A stretch of 64,000 nucleotides of DNA, taken from Micromonospora phaseoli (GTDB taxonomy: Bacteria > Actinomycetota > Actinomycetes > Mycobacteriales > Micromonosporaceae). Of the stretch, positions 1-8,438 are shown in pieces (the first letter of the stretch is position 1; each line of letters starts with the position of its first letter). The notes beneath the pieces are model-generated. The model was not told where the DNA came from, made no database searches, and was given only the letters and a program-made list of their open reading frames with translations. The translations under genes and the position numbers were made by a program. The stretch is from the NCBI RefSeq assembly GCF_900109115.1, contig NZ_FNYV01000011.1, positions 62,001 through 126,000 of the forward strand. Direction: 5' to 3'.

Positions 1-594
1 GACAACGCTCGGCTGTGGCTGCTGCTGGAGACCATCGGCCAGGCCGCCCTCGGGCTGCGCCGCGAGCTGGCGCTGGACCCGGTCGACAAGCTGCCCGCCG
101 ACTTTGTCGCGGACGCCTTCACCGACTCCTCGGCCGCCACCGCCACCGCCGCCGGTGCCGCGGCCCGTGCCCAGGACACCGACGACCCCGCCCGGCTGGA
201 TCAGCTGCTCGCCCTGCCCCGGGCGCACCTGGTGGTCGACGGCTACAACGTGACCAAACGCGGCTTCGGCGAGATGTCGCTGGAACAGCAGCGCAAGCGA
301 CTGATCACCGGCCTGGGCGGGCTCGCCGCGCAGACCGGCGACGAGGTCACCGTCGTATTCGACGGGGCCGAACGGATGCACGGACTGCCGCCCACCCCGC
401 GTGGCGTGCGGGTGCTCTTCTCCCGCAAGGGGGAGACCGCCGACGAGCTGATCCGCCGGCTGGTCCGCGCCGAGCCGCCCGGCCGCCCGGTGGTGGTGAT
501 CTCCTCCGACCGCGAGGTCGCCGACGGGGTACGCCGGCATGGCGCATACCCGTTGGGCGCGGATTCGCTGCTGCGGCGGTTGGCGCGTTCCTGA
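1..594 (+). CDS. YacP-like NYN-domain RNA-binding protein, 5' truncated
   Basis: The frame is open from the first base to TGA at 592-594, so the N-terminus lies outside the window. The visible 197 residues end in a NYN/PIN-like nuclease fold: HLVVDGYNVTKRG carries the first conserved Asp, VTVVFDGAE the second, and VVVISSDREVADGVRRHGA the third acidic cluster. This matches the YacP/NYN family, proposed to act in RNA processing. The preceding segment is Ala-rich and helical and has no domain I recognise. The family call is firm; the RNA substrate is unknown. Confidence 0.8.
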   Translation, partial: DNARLWLLLETIGQAALGLRRELALDPVDKLPADFVADAFTDSSAATATAAGAAARAQDTDDPARLDQLLALPRAHLVVDGYNVTKRGFGEMSLEQQRKRLITGLGGLAAQTGDEVTVVFDGAERMHGLPPTPRGVRVLFSRKGETADELIRRLVRAEPPGRPVVVISSDREVADGVRRHGAYPLGADSLLRRLARS

Positions 595-664
595 GCGACC
601 CTGGTCCGAGCGACCGGCGCGACCCTGGTGTGATCGACTGGCGCGACCCTGGTGTGATCGACTG
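593..664. repeat. Three tandem copies of a 24-bp unit
   Basis: Copies start at 593, 617 and 641. The last two are identical (each contains GACCCTGGTGTGATCGACTG) and the first is diverged. They begin inside the stop codon of the NYN gene and fill most of the gap to the next gene. The function is unknown; it may simply be slippage-generated spacer. Confidence 0.8.
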
Positions 665-745
665 GCGCGGGGCGCGCGCGTCGGGCAATAGGATGGGCGC
701 CCATGGCGACAGGAGCGGCGGTATGAGGCGCACGGCGGACGACAG

Positions 746-2050
746 GTGCGGTCGCTGCGGCGGTGGGTCGCCCGAGCCGGGCTGGGCGGCGCGGTGAGCC
801 CGCGCGGCTGGGCGCTGCTCACCCTGGCCGGCCTCGGCGTGGCCGTGGTGCTGGCCGCGCTGCTGCTGATCCCGTGGAACCGCCCGCCGGCGCCCCGGGC
901 CGACCAGCTCGCCGCGCTGCGTGACCTGCCGGCCGACCAGGTCGAGCGGGCCCGGCAGTTCCGTTCGGCGCTGCGCCCGGGCGGCTGGGCGGCGCTGGGT
1001 GTCGGGTTGCTGGTGGCGTTGGCGCTCGGGTTGACTCCGCTGGGCAGCCGCCTGATCGAGCTGGCCGGGCGCCCCTTCGGCAGCCACTGGATCGCCCAGG
1101 CGGTCCTCGGCGGGCTGGCCGTGGTGCTGGTCGCCGACCTGGTCACGCTGCCGTTCGCCGCCTGGCGCCACAGCGTGCTCACCCGTTACGGGCTGGCCAC
1201 CAACGGCTGGGGCGGCTGGTCGGTCGACCTGCTCAAGTCGTACGCGGTCAGCGCGGTCATCGGCGCGGTGGCGCTGCTCGGCTTCTACACGGTCGTCCGG
1301 CTCGCGCCGCGCTGGTGGTGGGCGTTCGGCGCGGCCGGGGCCGCCACCCTGGTGGTGGTGCTCTCGTTCGTGCTGCCGGTGCTGGTCGAGCCGGTGTTCA
1401 ACCGGTTCAGCCCGATGCAACCGGGGCCGCTGCGTACCCAGTTGATGGAGCTGGCCGAACGCGACGGCGTACCGGTGCGCGACGTGCTCGTCGCCGACGC
1501 GTCCCGACGCACCCGGGCGGTGAACGCGTACGTCTCGGGGCTCGGGCCGACCCGCCGGGTGGTGGTGTACGACAACCTGCTGCGCGAGGCGACGCCGGCC
1601 GAGGTGACCGCGGTGGTCGCGCACGAACTGGGCCATGCCAAGGACCGGGACGTACCGGTCGGCACACTCACCGGCGCGCTCGGCGCCGCGGCCGCGGTGG
1701 TGGGGCTCTACCTGATCGGCTCCTGGCCGCCGCTGCTGCGCCTGGCCGGCGTCGACTCGGTCGCCCAACCTCGCGCCTTCGGGCTGCTGCTCGCCCTGGT
1801 CACCGTGACCGGGTTGGTCTTCGCCCCGGTGCAGGCGCTGATGTCGCGGCGGGTGGAGGCACGTGCCGACGCGCACGCGCTCGCGCTGACCGGCGACCCG
1901 GTCGCGTTCGAGTCGATGCAGCGCCGCCTCTCCGCGATCAACCTCGCCGATCCCGATCCGCCCCGGTGGGAGTACCTCTACTCCGCCTCGCACCCGTCCA
2001 CCGTGGAGCGGATCGCCGCCGCCCGCGCGTACGCCAGGAGGGCCGGCTGA
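746..2050 (+). CDS. M48-family integral membrane zinc metallopeptidase (Ste24/HtpX type)
   Basis: This 434-residue protein has several membrane segments (about 20-45, 85-105, 115-140, 165-190, 195-220, 305-330 and 345-370). The zinc-binding HEXXH motif is HELGH at residues 293-297, followed by a third-ligand region around EARADAHAL. The layout matches M48 CAAX-protease-like peptidases that cleave membrane or misfolded proteins. The GTG at 746 is used because upstream ATGs at 703 and 723 do not give this frame. The AGGAG at 2036-2040 near the 3' end is well placed to start the linker mini-ORF that overlaps the stop codon. The substrate is unknown. Confidence 0.88.
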   Translation: MRSLRRWVARAGLGGAVSPRGWALLTLAGLGVAVVLAALLLIPWNRPPAPRADQLAALRDLPADQVERARQFRSALRPGGWAALGVGLLVALALGLTPLGSRLIELAGRPFGSHWIAQAVLGGLAVVLVADLVTLPFAAWRHSVLTRYGLATNGWGGWSVDLLKSYAVSAVIGAVALLGFYTVVRLAPRWWWAFGAAGAATLVVVLSFVLPVLVEPVFNRFSPMQPGPLRTQLMELAERDGVPVRDVLVADASRRTRAVNAYVSGLGPTRRVVVYDNLLREATPAEVTAVVAHELGHAKDRDVPVGTLTGALGAAAAVVGLYLIGSWPPLLRLAGVDSVAQPRAFGLLLALVTVTGLVFAPVQALMSRRVEARADAHALALTGDPVAFESMQRRLSAINLADPDPPRWEYLYSASHPSTVERIAAARAYARRAG

Positions 2051-2133
2051 TGAGCGAGCAGCGCGAGCGAATCGTCAGGTGCGGTGCCGTGGCGCCGGAT
2101 GGCGGCACGGAGCGCAGCGGAGCGCCGGCATGA
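2050..2133 (+). CDS. Linker mini-ORF (27 aa) between the M48 peptidase and mannosyltransferase genes
   Basis: ATG at 2050 shares its A with the peptidase stop (TGATG), has AGGAG at 2036-2040 nine bases upstream, and begins MSEQRERIV. Its TGA at 2131-2133 overlaps the mannosyltransferase ATG at 2130 (ATGA). It therefore bridges two genes by overlapping stop and start codons. It is rich in GAGCGA-type repeats found at other gene junctions in this window. It may be a coupling device rather than a functional peptide. Confidence 0.4.
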   Translation: MSEQRERIVRCGAVAPDGGTERSGAPA

Positions 2134-3254
2134 GCCGCACGTTGCTGGTCACGAACGACTTCCCGCCCCGTCCGGGCGGCATCCAGTCGTTCGTGCACAA
2201 CCTCGCGGTACGCCAGCCGGCGGGCTCGGTGGTGGTCTACGCGTCGAGCTGGTCCGGTGCCGACAAGTTCGACGCCGACCAGCCGTTCGAGGTGGTACGC
2301 GAACGCACCAAAGTCCTGCTGCCCACCCCGCTGGTGGCCCGCCGGGCCGCCCGGCTGGCCCGGGCCTACGACTGCGACACGGTCTGGTTCGGCGCGGCGG
2401 CCCCGCTTGGTCTGCTCGCCGCCGGGCTGCGGCGTCGGGCGCAGGTGCGGCGGGTGGTCGCCCTCACCCACGGTCACGAGGTCGGCTGGGCGGCGCTGCC
2501 GGTGGCCCGGACCGCGCTGCGGCGCATCGGCCGGGGCACCGACGTGGTCACCTACCTGGGGGAGTACACCCGCAGCCGACTGGCCAGGACGCTGGACGGC
2601 CTGACCGAGCTGCGCCGGCTCGCCCCCGGCGTGGACACCGACCTCTACCACCCGTCCGTCGACGGGGGTGCGGTGCGGCACCGCCTCGGCCTCGCCGACC
2701 GGCCGGTGGTGGTCTGCGTGTCCCGTCTGGTGCCACGCAAGGGCCAGGACATGCTGATCCGGGCGATGCCGTCGATCCGCCGCCGGGTGCCCGACGCCGC
2801 GCTGCTGGTGGTCGGTGGCGGGCCGTACCGGGCCACGTTGGCCCGGCTGGCTCGGCAGTCCGACGTGGAACGGGACGTGGTCTTCACCGGCTCGGTGCCC
2901 TCCGCCGAGCTGCCCGCCCACTACGCGGCCGGTGACGTGTACGCGATGCCCTGCCGTACCCGCAACCGCGGCCTGGACGTCGAGGGGCTCGGCATCGTCT
3001 ACCTGGAGGCGTCGGCGACCGGCCTGCCGGTGGTGGCCGGCAACTCCGGTGGCGCCCCCGACGCGGTACGCGAGGGCGAGACCGGCTACGTGGTGGACGG
3101 CCATGACCTGGCCGAGCTGGCCGACCGGGTGAGCACCCTGCTCGCCGACCGGGACCTGGCCCGGCAGCTCGGCAGCGCCGGCCGCGCCTGGGTGGAGCAG
3201 GAGTGGCGCTGGGAGACCCAGGCCCAGCGGCTGGCCGGTCTGCTCGCCGGCTGA
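2130..3254 (+). CDS. pimB: GT4 glycosyltransferase, PimB'-like phosphatidylinositol mannoside mannosyltransferase
   Basis: This 374-residue GT-B fold protein starts MSRTLLVTNDFPPRPGG, the glycine-rich N-terminal motif of PimB' enzymes. These use GDP-mannose to add the second mannose to phosphatidylinositol monomannoside on the cytoplasmic face of the membrane. The donor-binding C-domain has VSRLVPRKGQDMLI, followed by the GT4 E-x7-E region (EGLGIVYLEASATGLPV). The ATG at 2130 has GGAG seven bases upstream; a longer in-frame start at 2079 lies within the linker repeat and is less likely. Mycobacterial PimB' (Rv2188c) sits next to FadD15, as this gene nearly does. The family is certain; the acceptor is inferred. 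Confidence 0.85.
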   Translation: MSRTLLVTNDFPPRPGGIQSFVHNLAVRQPAGSVVVYASSWSGADKFDADQPFEVVRERTKVLLPTPLVARRAARLARAYDCDTVWFGAAAPLGLLAAGLRRRAQVRRVVALTHGHEVGWAALPVARTALRRIGRGTDVVTYLGEYTRSRLARTLDGLTELRRLAPGVDTDLYHPSVDGGAVRHRLGLADRPVVVCVSRLVPRKGQDMLIRAMPSIRRRVPDAALLVVGGGPYRATLARLARQSDVERDVVFTGSVPSAELPAHYAAGDVYAMPCRTRNRGLDVEGLGIVYLEASATGLPVVAGNSGGAPDAVREGETGYVVDGHDLAELADRVSTLLADRDLARQLGSAGRAWVEQEWRWETQAQRLAGLLAG

Positions 3255-3302
3255 CCGCCGCCCTCAGATAGGACGGATGCCCGGCTCAGGTGTTGATGCG
3301 GG

Positions 3303-3342
3303 GCCTGCTGCACAGCAGGCGTTGACAGGGGCCCCTCCTTTC
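3303..3342. repeat. Hairpin plus one GGGGCCCC-type dispersed repeat between convergent genes
   Basis: GCCTGCTG and CAGCAGGC (3303-3320) form a perfect 8-bp stem. A copy of the dispersed element (GTTGACAGGGGCCCCTCCTT) follows at 3321-3340, touching the stop codon of the minus-strand GGDEF-EAL gene. Related copies occur near 35.7 and 45.95 kb. A role in bidirectional termination is possible. Confidence 0.7.
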
Positions 3343-5101
3343 ACTTCAGGCGGGCGAGGATGTGATCGGCGGGGGCGGGGCGACCGAAGTGCCAGCCCTG
3401 GCCGGCGTCGCAGCCGATCGCCCGTAGCCGTTCTGCCTGCCCGCCGGTCTCCACCCCCTCGGCCGTGACGGTCAGGTCCAGGGCGTGCGCCAGGGAAACC
3501 AGCGAGGCGAGGATCCGCTCGTCGGCCCGGGCCTCCGGCGCGCGTAGGCCACGGACGAACTCGCCGGCCACCTTCAGCTCCGTCACCGGAAGATCCCGCA
3601 GGTAGGCCAGGTTGCTGTAGCCGGTGCCGAAATCGTCGATGGCGATCCGGATACCCAGGTCGGCCAGGGCCCGGAGGGCGCGTACCGGCTCCTCGGCGGT
3701 GGTCATCATGGTGCTCTCGGTGATCTCCAGCTGGAGCCGTTCGGGTGGCAGGCCGGTGCGCCGCAGCAGGGCCTGCACCTCCTGTACCAGGCCGGGCCGG
3801 TGAACCTGCCGCACCGCCAGGTTGACGCTGACGTATGGCGGCTCACCCGAGGTGGCCCGCCAACCGACCGCCTCCCGGCACGCCTCGGCGAGCACCCAGC
3901 CGCCGAGCGGCACGATCAGCCCGGTCTCCTCGGCCAGCCCGATGAAGCTGTCCGGGCGCAGCACACCCAGCTGCGGGTGGCGCCAGCGCACCAGCGCCTC
4001 CATCCCGAGCAGCGAGCCGTTCTGCAGGGAGGTCAACGGCTGGTAGTCGAGGAAGAACTCGCCGCGTTCCAGGCCCGCCGGGATCGCCGCGCTCAGCTCC
4101 TGGCGGGCCTGTTCCCGGCCGTCGCGCTCCGCGTCGTACAGCGCCCACCGGGCGCCGCCGGCGGTCTTTGCCCAGTGCAGGGTGCTGCCCGCGGCCCGCA
4201 TCAGGTCGTCCGGCGACGTGCCGGCTACCCGCCGCTCCACGACGCCCACGCTCGCCGTGACCGTCACGTCGTGCCCGTCGACCACCACCGGCTCGGAGAG
4301 GGCGGCCAGCGCCGCCTCGGCGACGGCGACCACGTCCCCGGTACCGGTGGAACGCTCGACCAGCACGACGAAGGCGTCCCCGCCGAGCCGGGCGACCAGG
4401 TGGGGCTCGACGGCCCGGCGCAGCCGCCGGGCGGCCGCGACCAGCGCCCGGTCGCCGATCTGGTGCCCGAACGAGTCGTTGACCCTTTTGAACCGGTCCA
4501 CGTCGACGAAGCACAGCCCGACCCGACGGCCGCTGCCGGCCGTACCGCCCACCGCCGCGGCGAGCCGCTCGGCGAACAGGGTGCGGTTCGGCAGATCGGT
4601 GAGCGGATCGTGGGTGGCCTGGTGCCGGAAGCGGGCCTCGCTGGCCCGCAGTGCCTGTTCCGCCTCGGCGCGGGCGGTCAGTGCCGCCCGCCGGATCGAC
4701 TCCTGCTCGTCGAGTGTCCGGTCGCGCAGCGCCCGCGCGTACCCGGTGGCGACCGCGGCCAGCAGCCGGGCCATCCGGTCCTCGACGTCGTCGCAGACCA
4801 GATCGAGGTCGCGGACCAGCCGGAGCTGGATCACCTCCACGGTCCGGCCGAGCGCCTCGGCGGAGGCGATGTGCGCGTTGACCAGCTCGTCGGCGACCTT
4901 GTGCCCCACCCGCAGGTCGAGCGGCTCGGCCCGCAGCGCCTCGGACAGCAGATCGGTGAGCCGCTGCAACAGCGTCTCCAACTGGGCGTCCGTCATCGGC
5001 AGGTAGCTGGTGCCCGCGACCGCCTTGGCCCAGGCCCGGGCGAACGCCCCGGCGCTGGAGCAGGTGTCCGGGGGCTCATCCACCGAGTCGCCCGACCCCA
5101 C
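3341..5101 (-). CDS. GGDEF-EAL protein: intact c-di-GMP phosphodiesterase domain, degenerate cyclase domain
   Basis: The roughly 586-residue protein has a helical N-terminal sensory region (1-150), a GGDEF domain and a C-terminal EAL domain. The cyclase signature reads GGDAF (residues 240-244), so the usual Glu of GGDEF is Ala and diguanylate cyclase activity is doubtful. The EAL motif (368-370) and the later DDFGTGYSNLAYL and TESTMM motifs look intact, which predicts c-di-GMP hydrolysis, possibly modulated by GTP binding to the GGDEF domain. No membrane segment or signal peptide is clear. GTG 5101 gives a 26-bp overlap with the upstream methyltransferase gene; GTG 5083 is an alternative. Confidence 0.87.
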   Translation of the reverse strand: MGSGDSVDEPPDTCSSAGAFARAWAKAVAGTSYLPMTDAQLETLLQRLTDLLSEALRAEPLDLRVGHKVADELVNAHIASAEALGRTVEVIQLRLVRDLDLVCDDVEDRMARLLAAVATGYARALRDRTLDEQESIRRAALTARAEAEQALRASEARFRHQATHDPLTDLPNRTLFAERLAAAVGGTAGSGRRVGLCFVDVDRFKRVNDSFGHQIGDRALVAAARRLRRAVEPHLVARLGGDAFVVLVERSTGTGDVVAVAEAALAALSEPVVVDGHDVTVTASVGVVERRVAGTSPDDLMRAAGSTLHWAKTAGGARWALYDAERDGREQARQELSAAIPAGLERGEFFLDYQPLTSLQNGSLLGMEALVRWRHPQLGVLRPDSFIGLAEETGLIVPLGGWVLAEACREAVGWRATSGEPPYVSVNLAVRQVHRPGLVQEVQALLRRTGLPPERLQLEITESTMMTTAEEPVRALRALADLGIRIAIDDFGTGYSNLAYLRDLPVTELKVAGEFVRGLRAPEARADERILASLVSLAHALDLTVTAEGVETGGQAERLRAIGCDAGQGWHFGRPAPADHILARLK

Positions 5102-5891
5102 CCAGGAAAACGGCCCGCTCGGCGTCCTCGGCGCTCTCCGGGGTCTCCGGCCGCCACTGGGGCACCCACACCACACCGGGCTCGACCAGCTCGAAACCGT
5201 CGAAGAAGCCGGTCAGCTCGGCCCGGCTGCGAACCCAGAGCGGATTGTCGGTGCGCCGGTACACCTCCTCGGCCTCGGTCCGTTCGGCCTCGTCGCGGCC
5301 GTCGTCGCTGGCCTGCGACAGGACCAGGTAGCTGCCGGGTGCCAGCGCCGAGCGCAGGGTCCGCAGCACCTCGGCCGGCCGGTCGTCGTCGGCGACGAAG
5401 TGCAGCACCGCCACGACGAGGACGGCCACCGGGCGGGAGAAGTCGAGCACCGCGCGTACGTCCGGGTGGGCGAGAATCCGGTCGGGGTGGCGCAGATCCT
5501 CCTGGACCACCGTCGTGCGGTCGTTGCCGGCCAGGATCTCCCGGCTGTGCGCCACGGCGACCGGGTCGACGTCCACGTAGACCACCCGGGAGTCGGGGGC
5601 GTGCCGTTGGGCGATCTCGTGCACGTTGCCGACGGTCGGGATGCCCGAGCCGATGTCCAGGAACTGCCGGATGCCGGCCGCGGTGAGGAACTGCACGGCG
5701 CGGCGCAGAAAGGCGCGGTTGGCCTGGGCCATCAGCGGCGCCTGCGGCACCGCGGCCACCATCGCCCGGGCCGCCGCCCGGTCCACGGCGAAGTTGTGCG
5801 AGCCACCGAGGTAGTAGTCGTACATTCGGGCGACGCTGGGACGTTCGACGTCGATGGTCTCGGGTGCCCAGTCCGGCCGCTGCAATGCCAT
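5076..5891 (-). CDS. SAM-dependent methyltransferase, DUF574/Methyltransf_19 family
   Basis: The 271-residue protein begins with the family hallmark VARMYDYYLGGSHNFAVDR, followed by the SAM-binding loop FLDIGSGIPTVGNVHEIA and the acidic motif VVYVDVDPVAV. This family is much expanded in Actinobacteria, and few members have known substrates. The ATG at 5891 has AAGGGG just upstream; GTG 5894 is a close alternative. It overlaps the GGDEF-EAL gene downstream, so the two are probably co-transcribed. Confidence 0.85.
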   Translation of the reverse strand: MALQRPDWAPETIDVERPSVARMYDYYLGGSHNFAVDRAAARAMVAAVPQAPLMAQANRAFLRRAVQFLTAAGIRQFLDIGSGIPTVGNVHEIAQRHAPDSRVVYVDVDPVAVAHSREILAGNDRTTVVQEDLRHPDRILAHPDVRAVLDFSRPVAVLVVAVLHFVADDDRPAEVLRTLRSALAPGSYLVLSQASDDGRDEAERTEAEEVYRRTDNPLWVRSRAELTGFFDGFELVEPGVVWVPQWRPETPESAEDAERAVFLGGVGRLGG

Positions 5892-5995
5892 CACCCCTTC
5901 GCCCGCCGGTCGGGGCGGCTCGCGCCCCGGCGGGTATTCTGCCCCGTTTTCGCCGGGGAGGCTATAGCGATGTCGCCCGAACGGTGATCGATGCG

Positions 5996-6030
5996 AAAGA
6001 TCCGTGCCCGCGGGTGGCGGGACACGGATC
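5996..6030 (-). terminator. Terminator of the two-component operon
   Basis: Read on the minus strand, GATCCGTGTCCCGC pairs with GCGGGCACGGATC (one bulged base) around a short loop, followed by a short TTT run. It lies just downstream of the response regulator stop codon (6054). Confidence 0.65.
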
Positions 6031-6053
6031 CTCGGCGAGGGTGCCGGGCGGCC

Positions 6054-6722
6054 TCAGAATTTCGGCGCGTCCGGAGCCTCGAGCAGGCCGAGCCGCAGGG
6101 CGGTCATCAGCGCCTGTGCCCGGTTGGCCGCCCCGAGCTTCTCGTAGAGCTTGGAGATGTGGGTCTTCGCGGTCGACTCGCTGACGAACAGCTGCTTGGC
6201 GATGCCGGCGACGCTCATTCCGTCGGCGAGCAGCCGCAGCACCTGACCCTCGCGGGGGGAGAGCTGGGGCCCGGACGGGGCGAGTCGGCGCTTCATCGCC
6301 TCGGCGAGGTCGGCGGCGGTGAAGGCGCTGGGGGAGGAGGCGGCGTGCCGGGCGGCGGCGACGACCTCGTCGGCCGGCGCGGTCTTCGGCACGAACGCGC
6401 TGGCGCCGGCCTCCAGGGCACCGAAGAGCTGGTCGTCGCCGGCGTACATGGTGAGCACCACGATGCCCATCGACACGCTGGACTTGCGCAGCGCGCGGGT
6501 GGCCTCCAGGCCGCTGCCGTCGGGCAGTCGGAGATCCATGATCACCACGTCGGGCTGCAACGCGCCGGCCTGCCGTACGCCTTCGGCTGCCGTGGCTGCC
6601 TCGCCGACGACCTCGAACTGCCGGTCGCGCTCGAAGGCGTGCCGTAGGCCCTTACGGATCAAATCGTGATCGTCGACAAGGAGGACCTTGGTACGAGTGG
6701 CCGGTGTCGGACTTGTGGTCAT
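6054..6722 (-). CDS. NarL/LuxR-family response regulator
   Basis: The 222-residue protein has a receiver domain (about 12-130) with acidic pair D17-D18, phospho-acceptor D63 (VVIMDLRLPDG), T91 and K113. A LuxR-type HTH follows (about 155-215: LSPREGQVLRLLADGMS...FVSESTAKTHISKLYEKLG). It is the partner of the histidine kinase, which ends seven bases upstream; the ribosome-binding AAGGGGAG for this gene lies in the 3' end of the kinase gene. The longer in-frame extension back to 6911 covers kinase coding sequence and is rejected. The target genes are unknown. Confidence 0.93.
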   Translation of the reverse strand: MTTSPTPATRTKVLLVDDHDLIRKGLRHAFERDRQFEVVGEAATAAEGVRQAGALQPDVVIMDLRLPDGSGLEATRALRKSSVSMGIVVLTMYAGDDQLFGALEAGASAFVPKTAPADEVVAAARHAASSPSAFTAADLAEAMKRRLAPSGPQLSPREGQVLRLLADGMSVAGIAKQLFVSESTAKTHISKLYEKLGAANRAQALMTALRLGLLEAPDAPKF

Positions 6723-6729
6723 CCTCGGG

Positions 6730-8424
6730 TTACTCCCCTTCTGCTGCGGCGGCGCTACCGCGAACGTTATCGCGCCGGGGTGACGAACCGACCACCACCG
6801 CGACGGTCGTCCCGCTCGGCTGTCGCGGCCTGATCTCCAACCGGCCCCGGATACGTTCCGCTCTCTCGGCCATGATCGCAAGACCATAGTGCCCATCCGA
6901 GCGCTGGTCACCTATGCCGTGACCGTCATCCGACACTTCGATCTGCGCGTACGGCGGGTCCACCTCACAGGTGACCCAGAGGTTGGACGCCCCGGCGTGC
7001 TTGCGCGCGTTGGTGACCGCCTCCTGGGCGATGCGCAACAGCTCGGCCTCGGTGGCGGCGGGCAGCCGGGCGGTGGACTCGTCGAGCGACAGGTGTACCC
7101 GCAGGCCGCCGGAGGCGCCGACGGTGCGGGCGTACTCGGCGATCGCGGCGGCCAGGCCGCCGTGCCGGTCCACCTCGCTGCGCAGCTCGAAGAGGCTCAG
7201 CCGCAGCTCAGTGATCACGCGAGTCACCTCGTGGCGGAGCAGGCGCAGCGACTCGGCGGTCTCCTCGGCGTCGTCATGCACGGTGGCCAGCGCGTTGTCG
7301 ATGCCGTAGCCGACCATCACCAGTTCCTGGGCCACCCCGTCGTGGATCTCCCGGGCCAGCCGCTGCCGTTCCTCGTTGGTGGCCAGCGACCGCACCTCGT
7401 CGAAGAGCAGCGCGGCCTCCAGTCGCAGCGCCGCCGGGCCGGTCAGCCCGGTCACCTGCGCCACCACCGGCGGCGGGTACGCCTGCGCGGCGTCCGCCTC
7501 CAGCACCACCAGACCGACCGTGCGCAGCCCGGCGACGAGCGGCACGATCAGCGCCGAGACGTCCCCGCCGCGGTGCGATCGGGACTGCGACCGGGCCGCG
7601 GTCTGCGACTGCTGGCTGGCCCAGGCGTCGGCGATGGCCGAGTCCGCGTCGAGCGTGGTCTCCCAGTCGACCCGGTCCGCGCCGAGCTGGGCGAGCACCA
7701 CCAGCCGACCACCGCCACTGGCGGAGAGCACCGCTGCGCGGTCCGCGCGGGCCACCGTGCGCAGCTCCTCCAGCAGATGCTCGGAGATCCCGCCCGGGTC
7801 CAGCGTCGCCCCGGGCAGCTGCCGGGCCACCGTGCGCAGCTGGGTCAGCAGCCGGGTCGCCTCGGCGTACGGCTGGGGCTTGTTGTCGTGGCGGACCTGC
7901 ATCACCCGGTGCAGGGTGCCCGCGGCGTACAGCCCCAACGCCGCCAGGATCAGCCACTGGGCGCAGACGGCGAGGTAACCGGGCTGGCTCAGCTGCCGGA
8001 CCCCGCCGACCTCGGTGATGGCCCCGGCGACCAGCAGGGTGACCGCGGCGACGGCGATCAGGGCGGCGCCCTCGCGGAAACGGCGGCGCAGCGCGGTGAC
8101 GGTCACCGGCACCGCGAGGTAGGGCAGCACCGCGGAGGCGCCCAGTCCACCGATGTGGCCGCCGACGGTGGCGACCGCGGCGACCTGGCTGGCCGCCAGG
8201 CCGAGCACCACCACCTCCGCCACCCGGCTGAGCGGACCGACGAGCCGGTGCTGGGGCGCCAGCAACGCCGGCAGCCCCGCCAACGCCAGCAGGGCGATCC
8301 ACCACAGCTGGGTCACGTCGCGGGTGGCGAACAGGGTCAGTACGGCGACCAGCGCCAGCACGACCACCCGCGCAGCCGCGGCGAGCGGGTGGGAACGGGC
8401 CAGGGCGGATGTCGAGGCGGGCAC
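6730..8424 (-). CDS. NarL-type membrane sensor histidine kinase with GAF-like domain
   Basis: About 564 residues. The N-terminal third has several hydrophobic segments (membrane sensor). A GAF-like domain follows (about 175-320), then a HisKA_3 dimerisation domain with phospho-acceptor H361 in REIHDGVAQELV, and a HATPase domain (EAVTNARKHAG; SDDGHGIGD). The start is uncertain: GTG 8424 lies 14 bases after the stop of the acyl-CoA ligase gene, without a clear ribosome site, so translation is probably coupled. The ligand is unknown. Confidence 0.88.
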   Translation of the reverse strand: MPASTSALARSHPLAAAARVVVLALVAVLTLFATRDVTQLWWIALLALAGLPALLAPQHRLVGPLSRVAEVVVLGLAASQVAAVATVGGHIGGLGASAVLPYLAVPVTVTALRRRFREGAALIAVAAVTLLVAGAITEVGGVRQLSQPGYLAVCAQWLILAALGLYAAGTLHRVMQVRHDNKPQPYAEATRLLTQLRTVARQLPGATLDPGGISEHLLEELRTVARADRAAVLSASGGGRLVVLAQLGADRVDWETTLDADSAIADAWASQQSQTAARSQSRSHRGGDVSALIVPLVAGLRTVGLVVLEADAAQAYPPPVVAQVTGLTGPAALRLEAALLFDEVRSLATNEERQRLAREIHDGVAQELVMVGYGIDNALATVHDDAEETAESLRLLRHEVTRVITELRLSLFELRSEVDRHGGLAAAIAEYARTVGASGGLRVHLSLDESTARLPAATEAELLRIAQEAVTNARKHAGASNLWVTCEVDPPYAQIEVSDDGHGIGDQRSDGHYGLAIMAERAERIRGRLEIRPRQPSGTTVAVVVGSSPRRDNVRGSAAAAEGE

Positions 8425-8438
8425 GTGACGGATGGTAG

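Noticed and set aside
347-1993. A 548-codon minus-strand frame opposite the M48 peptidase and NYN genes
   Set aside because: No ribosome site and a His/Arg/Gln-rich product; shadow of real genes.
6723-6911. N-terminal extension of the response regulator to 6911
   Set aside because: It lies within the 3' end of the histidine kinase coding region; ATG 6722 gives the standard receiver start.
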